Assembly: GCA_016938685.1 (NCBI GenBank) | Contig: JAFGUD010000440.1 | Span: forward strand, 1-46,607 | Length of the DNA stretch: 46,607 nt | DNA from: Bacteroidales bacterium | GTDB taxonomy: Bacteria; Bacteroidota; Bacteroidia; Bacteroidales; JAFGUD01 | Direction of reading: 5' to 3' | In this document: positions 25,818 to 33,233 of the stretch, one piece after another | Position numbering within the stretch: the first letter of the stretch is position 1 | Layout of the letters: each line of letters opens with the position of its first letter | Notes under the pieces: model-generated | The model's database searches: none | Told to the model about the DNA's origin: nothing | The model's input: only the letters and a program-made list of their open reading frames with translations | Translations under genes and position numbers: made by a program

Positions 25818-27185
25818 ATGGAAGAAAAACAGATAATAGATAAAATTTTAAAAGCCCGCGAAAACAGATTTAAAATTAGGGAAGGATATGTTCGCAGGGA
25901 TTTAGCAACTTTAAGTCTAACGCTTAATATTCCTGGATATCCAAAGCATAATCAGCTTACAGAACAATGTTTTCAATTTGTACTTGATGACTTAAAAAAT
26001 TATTTGTTGGCTAATAGAATTTTTATTGAAAAAGAAGAAGAATATAATCAAATTGACGAAGCCGGAAGGTTTTTCCTAACCTCATTGACGCATGGAATAA
26101 AAGAAGTTGAGCAAATAAAATTAAAAACCGAAGAGTTTGAAAATAGTCATGAATTAGGTAGAATAATTGACGTTGATATTTTTGATAAATTCGGAAAACC
26201 TGTAAGTTCAGGCAAACAAAAAACTTGTATTATTTGTTCAGATAAGCCTGCTATTTTGTGTATGCGTGAAAAAACTCATTCTTATGACGAATTACGAAGT
26301 TTTATTTTTGATAAAATATGGAGTTTTAATTTTGAACAAAGAAATCAAAAAATCAAGCAAAAACTTTCTGAAATAGCAACAAAATCAATACTACTGGAAG
26401 TTTCGCTAACTCCAAAACCCGGACTTGTTGATTTTCGTGATTCAGGAGCACACACAGACATGAATTTTCATGTTTTTATGGCTTCATCTGCTGCAATTTC
26501 GCAATTTTGGTCAGAGTTTGCAGAAGCAGGTTTAAATTTTGACGAAAATTTGCAAGATGCACTGCCAATTGTTCGTCAAATTGGACTGAAAGCCGAGAGA
26601 GCTATGTTTAAAGCTACAAACGGCATTAATACTCAAAAAGGTTTGATTTTTTTATTAGGTTTATCTGTTTTTACAACTGGATATTTTTTTAAAACAACTG
26701 ATAATTTCGACGAAAAAACTTTTATTGAGGTTTTGAAAGAAATATGTTTTAAATTAGTTGAAAATGAGCTAATTAGTGTGGAAAATAAACGTTCTCACGG
26801 AGAAAAAACTTTTGAAAAATATGGATTGAAGGGAGCAGGTGCCAGATTGCAGGCAGAGAAAGGTTTTCCATTGGTTTTCAATCAAATTTTACCATTTTTA
26901 AGAGAAAATTTGAATAATGATTTATTGATGGATACTGATAAAACAAATGATGTTTTTAAAACTGCTTTGGTCAAAATAATCAATAAACTAGACGATTCTA
27001 ACGTTTTATATAGAAAAGGTTTGATAACAGCGGAAAATCTAAAAAAACTTGCAGGTAAGGTAATTAAAGGCAAAAAAACATATAAGGAATTGTGCGATTT
27101 TTGTCTTAATGAAAATATTTCACCTGGTGGAGCCGCTGATATTTTGGCTGTTTCTCTATTTTTTTATTTTGTGGAGATTGATTAA
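25818..27185 (+). CDS. citXG: CitX-CitG fusion: citrate lyase prosthetic-group synthesis and transfer
   Basis: A 455-residue fusion. The N-terminal CitX domain (about 1-175) transfers the prosthetic group to apo-CitD. Its motifs are GRIIDVDIFD, then KQKTCIICSDKPAILCMREKTHS with the paired Cys. The CitG domain (about 185-455) makes triphosphoribosyl-dephospho-CoA. Its motifs are SLTPKPGLVDFRDSGAHTDM, KATNGINTQKGLIFLLGL and NKRSHGEKTFEKYGLKGAGA. CitX and CitG are separate in E. coli but fused in some bacteria. Placing both in one chain couples synthesis of the cofactor with its attachment. Confidence 0.93.
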   Translation: MEEKQIIDKILKARENRFKIREGYVRRDLATLSLTLNIPGYPKHNQLTEQCFQFVLDDLKNYLLANRIFIEKEEEYNQIDEAGRFFLTSLTHGIKEVEQIKLKTEEFENSHELGRIIDVDIFDKFGKPVSSGKQKTCIICSDKPAILCMREKTHSYDELRSFIFDKIWSFNFEQRNQKIKQKLSEIATKSILLEVSLTPKPGLVDFRDSGAHTDMNFHVFMASSAAISQFWSEFAEAGLNFDENLQDALPIVRQIGLKAERAMFKATNGINTQKGLIFLLGLSVFTTGYFFKTTDNFDEKTFIEVLKEICFKLVENELISVENKRSHGEKTFEKYGLKGAGARLQAEKGFPLVFNQILPFLRENLNNDLLMDTDKTNDVFKTALVKIINKLDDSNVLYRKGLITAENLKKLAGKVIKGKKTYKELCDFCLNENISPGGAADILAVSLFFYFVEID

Positions 27186-27230
27186 ATAAATGAAACTTTA
27201 ACTTTTACTAAATTACTGATAACTTACAAT

Positions 27231-28316
27231 ATGAATTTTGAAGATACTGATTTTAGACTCGAACAATTAGATATAGAAAATCCCTACGATGTAAAACTCG
27301 TATCAGAATTTTTAACTAAAAACGGATTTGATTTTAAACCCGAAGAGGTTGATTCTACAATGATTTTGTACAATTTGAATTACGAAATAATAGGAACAGG
27401 CTCTTTTAAAAAACAAACCTTAAAATTTGTAGTTGTAGCCGAAAAATTTCGTGAATCAACTGCTTTTCCATTGATTGTGACGTATTTAACCGACAAAATT
27501 TTAGAAGACCACAAACGATGTTTTGTTTTTACTAAACCTGAAACCGGAAAATTATTCGAAAGTCTTGGTTTTAAGGAGATTGCACGAGCAGAACCGCTTT
27601 TTGTTGTTCTCGAATTTGGTTTTAAATTGATAGATTTTTACCAAAATTATCTTTTGAAGCACAAAGTTGAAACAAAAACCGATAATGTTGCTGCATTGGT
27701 AGTTAATTGTAATCCTTTTACTCTTGGTCATCAATTTTTAATTGAAAAAGCTGCTTCTGAAAGCGAAATTTTATATTTGTTTGTTGTTGAAGAAGATAAA
27801 TCTTCGTTTCCGTACGAAATTCGCAAAAAATTAATAGAAAATGGGATTTCTCATCTTAAAAATGTTGTTATTGTTTCAACAGGTCCATATATTGTTTCAG
27901 GAGCAATTTTTCCAAATTATTTTCTGAAATGTGAATCATGGAGTCTTATTTCTGAAAAGCAAGCTGAAGTAGATGTGAAAATTTTCGCAAATTATATTGT
28001 TCCTGTTTTAGGTATAAAAAAACGTTATATAGGTACAGAAAACTATTGTCCTACAACTCGAGCATACAACGAAGCCATGAAAAAATATATGCCGGATGCA
28101 GGTTGCGAAGTTATAGAGGTTACAAGAATTGCAATAGGAATGGTTAATGAAAACGAACCAAATTTTATTAGTGCTTCAAAAGTGCGAAAAGCGATACAAG
28201 AAAATAGGCTTGATGAAGTATTAAATTTTCTACCGGAATCAACCAAAAATTTTCTTTTATCTGTTGAAGCAAAAGAGATTATCGAAAAAATAAAAATGTC
28301 AAAAAGCAGGCATTAG
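27231..28316 (+). CDS. citC: [Citrate (pro-3S)-lyase] ligase
   Basis: A 361-residue enzyme that acetylates the CitD prosthetic group using ATP and acetate, activating citrate lyase. The N-terminal half (about 1-135) looks GNAT-like (VVAEKFRESTAFPLIVTYL). The C-terminal half is a nucleotidyltransferase domain with VNCNPFTLGHQFLIEKA (TxGH motif) and FISASKVRKAI. It closes the cluster and ends MSKSRH. Its last 25 bases are repeated 1400 bases downstream. The stop is 6 bases from the convergent ATPase gene. Confidence 0.95.
   Translation: MNFEDTDFRLEQLDIENPYDVKLVSEFLTKNGFDFKPEEVDSTMILYNLNYEIIGTGSFKKQTLKFVVVAEKFRESTAFPLIVTYLTDKILEDHKRCFVFTKPETGKLFESLGFKEIARAEPLFVVLEFGFKLIDFYQNYLLKHKVETKTDNVAALVVNCNPFTLGHQFLIEKAASESEILYLFVVEEDKSSFPYEIRKKLIENGISHLKNVVIVSTGPYIVSGAIFPNYFLKCESWSLISEKQAEVDVKIFANYIVPVLGIKKRYIGTENYCPTTRAYNEAMKKYMPDAGCEVIEVTRIAIGMVNENEPNFISASKVRKAIQENRLDEVLNFLPESTKNFLLSVEAKEIIEKIKMSKSRH
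28291..28315. repeat. Direct repeat, copy 1 (3' end of citC)
   Basis: The last coding bases of citC. They share 25 positions with 29691-29715, with two mismatches and an identical 17-base core TCAAAAAGCAGGCATTA. The two copies are exactly 1400 bases apart and bracket the ATPase gene. Confidence 0.9.
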
Positions 28317-28322
28317 TTACTA

Positions 28323-29522
28323 TTATTTGAAATTTAATAAAAAATTCAGCAAAGAAATATGTTTTATTCCTCTGAATGAATTAGGAGCTGAAAAATTGTC
28401 CATAGAAATAACGTATTTGGGGAAATTGTCTTTGATTTTTAACAGATTACCAAATTCTCTATTGATGGTTTTTTCATCTTTTAATAAATATGCTACCTGA
28501 ACATAAATAACCTCGTTATTTTTTTTTGCAATAAAATCAATTTCTGTATTATCAAGCTTTCCTATGAAAATCTTGAAGTCATTGAATTTTAAATGATTGT
28601 AAACTACATTTTCTATGATTTTATGTATCTCGGTCATATTAAATCCTACAATGTTATTTCTGATTCCTAAGTCATGGAAATAATATTTTTCGCCACTTTC
28701 AAATATTTTTTTACCATGTAAATCGTATCGTTTCACCTTATCAATTGTGTATGAATTTTTTATGTATTCAAGGTAGTTTATTATTGTTTGTGTTGTTTTG
28801 TTTATGTTTTGAGATTTTAGATATTTAGTGATGTTGTTTGCAGATAAAATACTTCCTATATTATCTGCAACAAATCTGATAATATTCTCTAAAAATGAAA
28901 CATCTCTTATACTATATCTAGCTACAATATCTCTAAAAACTATTGTGTTAAAAATATTTTTTAGATATTCCTGCTTAATTTCTTCTTCATTTTTTAGGTT
29001 GATTAGAAAAGGCATTCCTCCGAATTTAAGATACATTGTTAATGATTTTTCATTTGGAGGCAGGTTATGAAAATATAGAAACTCAATAAAAGATAAGCTG
29101 TTGACTTTTACCTCAATATGTCTTCCGCTTAAAAATGTTGCTAACTCACCTGATAGAAGATTCGCATTGCTTCCTGTACAATAAATATCAATGTTTGGTT
29201 CTGTTAAATAACTTCTTAACACTCTTTCAAAACCGTATATTTCCTGTATCTCATCAATAAAAATATAATTTTGATTATCCGTAAGTTTTTCAGAAATCAA
29301 TTGCGCTAATTGTTTGTAATTTTTTAAGTCTGAATATTCTATTTTTTCGAGATTTATGTATATAATATTTGCGTTTCTGTCTTGAAGTGAAATCTCATCT
29401 CTAATTTGCATAAGCAAGTAACTTTTACCAACACGTCTTTGTCCGGTAATGACTTTTATGAGTTGCTTGTTTATAAAAGGTCTGATTTTATTTAAATAAT
29501 AATCTCGTTTTAAATTTTTCAT
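28323..29522 (-). CDS. AAA-family ATPase with DUF4143 C-terminal domain
   Basis: A 399-residue ATP-binding protein of the AAA_14/DUF4143 type. Walker A is TGQRRVGKSYLL (Gly27-Ser34). Walker B is NYIFIDEIQEI, followed by the sensor-like CTGSNANLLSGELATFLSGR. The C-terminal half has the DUF4143 pattern, ending in a nuclease-like GKLDNTEIDFIAKKNNEVIYVQVAY that resembles the PD-(D/E)xK core (E-x-D ... Q). These genes are scattered accessory genes in Bacteroidota and archaea with no settled function. It lies between two direct repeats and has palindromes upstream, suggesting separate acquisition. Confidence 0.9.
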   Translation of the reverse strand: MKNLKRDYYLNKIRPFINKQLIKVITGQRRVGKSYLLMQIRDEISLQDRNANIIYINLEKIEYSDLKNYKQLAQLISEKLTDNQNYIFIDEIQEIYGFERVLRSYLTEPNIDIYCTGSNANLLSGELATFLSGRHIEVKVNSLSFIEFLYFHNLPPNEKSLTMYLKFGGMPFLINLKNEEEIKQEYLKNIFNTIVFRDIVARYSIRDVSFLENIIRFVADNIGSILSANNITKYLKSQNINKTTQTIINYLEYIKNSYTIDKVKRYDLHGKKIFESGEKYYFHDLGIRNNIVGFNMTEIHKIIENVVYNHLKFNDFKIFIGKLDNTEIDFIAKKNNEVIYVQVAYLLKDEKTINREFGNLLKIKDNFPKYVISMDNFSAPNSFRGIKHISLLNFLLNFK

Positions 29523-29544
29523 TTTTTGTATATTATAATTTAAA

Positions 29545-29580
29545 CAAAATTACAAAAAATATTTTACATAAAGTGTAAAA
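29545..29580 (-). promoter_or_regulatory. Promoter and operator-like palindrome of the ATPase gene
   Basis: Read on the minus strand, TAATTTTG (29552-29545) fits TAnnTTTG and lies 22 bases before the start codon. Just upstream is a perfect inverted repeat TTTTACA-N5-TGTAAAA at 29562-29580, covering the place where the -33 element would be. A repressor site there would be in the right position. Confidence 0.5.
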
Positions 29581-29595
29581 CATCGAAAAATTATT

Positions 29596-29619
29596 TTTCA
29601 TATTGTATACGATATGAAA
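29596..29619. promoter_or_regulatory. 24-base near-perfect palindrome upstream of the ATPase gene
   Basis: TTTCATAT and ATATGAAA flank a GTATAC centre. Only one base pair breaks the symmetry. It sits 74 bases before the start codon of the ATPase. It could be an operator or a recombination site. Confidence 0.5.
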
Positions 29620-29690
29620 TAGATGGATTGATTTGTTAAGCTGTCTAGAGGTTAGTAGTTTTTTTTTTTTATTAGATGAAAAAAAATCGT

Positions 29691-29715
29691 TAAGAATATC
29701 AAAAAGCAGGCATTA
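29691..29715. repeat. Direct repeat, copy 2 (citC tail remnant)
   Basis: It matches 28291-28315 at 23 of 25 positions. In the citC reading frame it still spells ISKSRH and a stop, so it looks like a second copy of the citC 3' end, now on the far side of the ATPase gene. Confidence 0.85.
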
Positions 29716-29741
29716 AATTATTTTATTTTTGTCGAAATTGT

Positions 29742-30686
29742 TTATCTCCATTTGATTTTTATCCATTTTTTCTGCTGTTCTAACGTTAGAAAAGTCCAAG
29801 CTATAATCCTTCTTGTTTTATTTCCAAGATTCATTGGTATTGTTTTGATTTCTTGCACGTTAACTTTTTCAAGTTCTTTGTAAATACTTTTTAGGTTAGA
29901 TTCTTTTGAAACTAAAGAAGTGAACCAAAAACAAGAATTTGCATATAGTTTGCTTTCGGAAATCATTTTTTTTATAAATGGTTTTTCGCCGCCTTCACAC
30001 CATAATTCAGTGTTTTGTCCTCCAAAATTTAAAACTTTTTTTTCTATTTTTAAATTATTTAATTTTCTAAGTGAAGCAGATTTGGCTTCTTCGGCAGAAG
30101 AATGAAAAGGAGGATTGCAAATAGTTAAATCAAAAAGTTCGTTTTCACGAAAAATTCCTTTGAAAATATTATCGGCAGATGGTTGTAATCTTAGCTCAAT
30201 TTTATTTTTTAATGAAGTATTTGATTCTATAATTTTTTTTGCGTTGTCGATAGCGTCTTGGCTAATGTCAGTTCCAACAAAAGACCAACCATATTCTTTG
30301 GTGCCAATTATTGGGTAAATACAGTTTGCTCCAACTCCTATATCTATACCTTTTATCATTTTTCCTTTTGGTATTATATTATTGTTTTTAGAACTGAGCA
30401 AATCAGCAGCAAAATGAATATAATCAGCTCTGCCGGGAATTGGAGGTGTCAAAAAGTCATCAGGTATGTCCCAGTTTTCAATATTGTAAAAGTGTTTTAA
30501 TAATGCTTTATTAAGAGTTTTTACGGCTTTGGGGTTTGAAAAATCAATTGATTCGTTTTTGTAAACGTTTAAACTTACAAATTGAGCAAGTTCGGGACAA
30601 CTTTCTGTAAGTTGCTTAAAATCATAACTTCCTTTGTGTTTGTTTCGAGGGTGAAGTTTTTCTTTGTTTGAAAGTTTTTTTTGCAT
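29742..30686 (-). CDS. rlmF: 23S rRNA (adenine(1618)-N(6))-methyltransferase
   Basis: A 314-residue SAM-dependent methyltransferase of the RlmF/YbiN family that methylates A1618 of 23S rRNA. Typical features are HPRNKHKGSYDFKQLTESCP at the N-terminus, the PPIPGRADYIHFAADLL segment, the SAM-binding GIDIGVGANCIYP, and the catalytic NPPF motif in DLTICNPPFHSS. The ATG at 30686 is preferred over a TTG four codons upstream. It starts 22 bases after the stop of the phosphatase gene, so it may share that transcript. Confidence 0.94.
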   Translation of the reverse strand: MQKKLSNKEKLHPRNKHKGSYDFKQLTESCPELAQFVSLNVYKNESIDFSNPKAVKTLNKALLKHFYNIENWDIPDDFLTPPIPGRADYIHFAADLLSSKNNNIIPKGKMIKGIDIGVGANCIYPIIGTKEYGWSFVGTDISQDAIDNAKKIIESNTSLKNKIELRLQPSADNIFKGIFRENELFDLTICNPPFHSSAEEAKSASLRKLNNLKIEKKVLNFGGQNTELWCEGGEKPFIKKMISESKLYANSCFWFTSLVSKESNLKSIYKELEKVNVQEIKTIPMNLGNKTRRIIAWTFLTLEQQKKWIKIKWR

Positions 30687-30707
30687 TTTAGATAACAAAT
30701 GTTGAAA

Positions 30708-33233
30708 TTATATTTTTATACCCAGAACGCAAACGTCATCTATCTGACTCATATTTTTTTCCCAGTTTTCGTAGGTTAATTCAAGTTTGTTTTTTTGTTC
30801 TAATAAATTAAAATTTTGGTTCTCTGAAATAAAATCAATAAACCTTTTTTTCGTAAATTTAGAATAATCAGAATTAAATTGGTCAAATAAACCATCTGAA
30901 AACATGTATAATAAGTCGTTCTTTTCTATATTTATTGTTGTATTAATAAAGCTTTTTTCAATAGGATAGAATCCAATAGGGTTTCTAACACCTTTGTATT
31001 CTGTTATTTGATTTTTTTTGATTAAGATAAGCGGAAGATTTGCTCCTGAAAAAACTATTTGTTGTGAATTTTTTTCAAAGCAGCAAAAAGCTAAATCTAG
31101 TCCATCTTGAGTTTCTGTTCCAAATGTTTTAAAAATAGATTTTATGCTAAAACGAAGTTCTTCAAGAATTTCTGCCGGAGTATATTCGGGATTTCTAAAA
31201 ATTATCTGTTTTAAGTTTGAAATAGAAAGAATAGTCATAAAACCACCAGGAATTCCATGACCTGTACAGTCTCCAATAGCAAAAAATATTTTGTTTTTAT
31301 ATTCCTGGAAAAAATAGAAATCCCCGCTAACTTTTGATTTAGGTTTGAAAATGATAAAATATTCGGCAAAATTGTTTGCGAATAAAGTTAAATCCGGAAG
31401 AAGTGAATTTTGTAATTTAAGTGAATATTCAATGTTTTCAATGAGATGATTGTGTGATATTTTAAGTTCTGAATATAGCTCAGAAAGTTTTTTGTTTTTT
31501 TGTTTTATATGGTTTTCTTTTACTCTAATTTCTGTAATATTCTCTTTTAAAGCTAGATAATTAGTAATTTCGCCCGAATTATTAAAAATAGGAGTAATAA
31601 TAGCCCTTTCAATAAATTCATTGTTGTCTTTTGATTTATTGATAAATTCGCCAGTCCATATTTTGCCTTGAAGAATTGTTTCCCAAAGGTTTTTTATTGT
31701 TTCTTTTGGTGTTTTCCCGCTTTTTAAAAGGCTGGGATTTTTTCCAAAAAGTTCTTTTTGTGTATATTGCGTAATATTTGTATATGCTGAGTTAACATAT
31801 TCTATATTTGGAGTTTTATTTGTTATTACAACAGATATAGGTAATTGTTCTATGGCAACAAAATATTTTCTCAATTGGTTGTTTAAAATTCCAAGTTCTT
31901 TATTTTGGTCTATTTGTTTAATTTTCTGATTATTAAGCTCTTCCGTTCTTTTGTTTACTATTGATTGTAAATCCTGATTTTGAACATTAAGTTTGTCTTT
32001 TAGTTCTTCGTTTTTAGAAAAATTACTAGCAAAAATTTTACTAAGTGTCAAAGCCTGCCCTAAAAACAATATAAATAATCCGATAGGTAAAATTGTACCG
32101 GTTTTAATAATATTTGTATAAAATAATATGTCATTTGCAAAAGTAAGAGCTGCTATTATTACTGATATTAATAGAATAATTGCACCTTCTTTTGCTTTTA
32201 TAACGTATTTTATCAAAAGGGATATAGCAAATAAAACGAAAAACAAAGAAATTATCTGATAAAACATTAGTAATTTTGTGTAAACAATAGAAGGAAGAAT
32301 TAAAGTTAACATAAAAATTCCTGAACTAATGTATAAAAAGTTAAAAACCCACTTGAATTTTTTCTCTTCAAATGTTTTTTGGATATAAAGCATTATTAAA
32401 GGGAATGCTATATAATAAGAAGAATAGGAGATAAAATATATGGCTTTCCAAGATAAAAATGAAAATATTTGAGAAATTAGAAAGTTACTTGTAACCAGCG
32501 TCCTAACTGATACAATAAAAGCAAAAATGGCAAAAATAAGGGCAAGTTTATTGTTTTTATTCAAAATAAATAAACCTAAATGATAAAAAGCCATAATAAT
32601 TAGAAAGCCTAAAACAAACAAATCTATTGCAATTTTAGTAATTATTTCTTTGTCAATATTTTCTTCAATTCCTATTGCTGGTGCTTCTACAAATGAATTT
32701 GAACGATGTTCGTAATTACTTACTTGAATAATCAATTCGTTTTCGCCATTTAAAAAATGTATTTTTTCAAGATTAATTTTTACAGCCGGCTGATTTTCTT
32801 TTGAGTTTTTTCCAACAAAACCTAGTGATGTGATTTCTTCTCCATTTAGCCATATTCTGTATGCCGTAACAATTTCTTTTAATGCAAGGGAAAGATACTT
32901 TGTGGTTGTATCACTCAAAATAATAAGCCTATAAGTAGCAAAACCTGTGTCGGGGATAGTACCATTGTTAACAATAGAATCTGTCCAACTTCCCGGAACA
33001 TTAACATATAAATCGGGCTTGGGATATTGCTTAAAGTCGTTAGGTGTATAAAGTTTCAGCCAATAAAATTCCCATTCTCCTTCTAATTTTATATTTCCGT
33101 CAGAAGTAAAATTCCATTCACGCAAGTCAATAACTCCTTTATTTGCTTTTGGTATTTCTTTTTGGGCAAATAAAGAAATGTTTATTATAAACAATAACAA
33201 AAATAGTAGTATTTTTTTGTAGTTGTTAGTCAT
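30708..33233 (-). CDS. 7TM receptor with PAS and SpoIIE/PP2C phosphatase domains (copy 1)
   Basis: An 841-residue signalling protein. After a signal peptide (about 1-23) it has an extracytoplasmic jelly-roll-like sensor (about 30-195; LEGEWEFYWLKLYTPNDF), seven membrane helices (about 205-390), coiled coil, a PAS domain (about 450-560; AIEQLPISVVITNKTPNIEYV) and a C-terminal SpoIIE phosphatase (about 610-841). The metal-binding Asp motifs VSGDFYF, AIGDCTGHG, DGLDLAF and SDGLFDQ are present. Such proteins usually dephosphorylate anti-sigma-factor antagonists to control sigma factors. It is a tandem paralogue of the next gene and overlaps it by 8 bases. Confidence 0.92.
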   Translation of the reverse strand: MTNNYKKILLFLLLFIINISLFAQKEIPKANKGVIDLREWNFTSDGNIKLEGEWEFYWLKLYTPNDFKQYPKPDLYVNVPGSWTDSIVNNGTIPDTGFATYRLIILSDTTTKYLSLALKEIVTAYRIWLNGEEITSLGFVGKNSKENQPAVKINLEKIHFLNGENELIIQVSNYEHRSNSFVEAPAIGIEENIDKEIITKIAIDLFVLGFLIIMAFYHLGLFILNKNNKLALIFAIFAFIVSVRTLVTSNFLISQIFSFLSWKAIYFISYSSYYIAFPLIMLYIQKTFEEKKFKWVFNFLYISSGIFMLTLILPSIVYTKLLMFYQIISLFFVLFAISLLIKYVIKAKEGAIILLISVIIAALTFANDILFYTNIIKTGTILPIGLFILFLGQALTLSKIFASNFSKNEELKDKLNVQNQDLQSIVNKRTEELNNQKIKQIDQNKELGILNNQLRKYFVAIEQLPISVVITNKTPNIEYVNSAYTNITQYTQKELFGKNPSLLKSGKTPKETIKNLWETILQGKIWTGEFINKSKDNNEFIERAIITPIFNNSGEITNYLALKENITEIRVKENHIKQKNKKLSELYSELKISHNHLIENIEYSLKLQNSLLPDLTLFANNFAEYFIIFKPKSKVSGDFYFFQEYKNKIFFAIGDCTGHGIPGGFMTILSISNLKQIIFRNPEYTPAEILEELRFSIKSIFKTFGTETQDGLDLAFCCFEKNSQQIVFSGANLPLILIKKNQITEYKGVRNPIGFYPIEKSFINTTINIEKNDLLYMFSDGLFDQFNSDYSKFTKKRFIDFISENQNFNLLEQKNKLELTYENWEKNMSQIDDVCVLGIKI

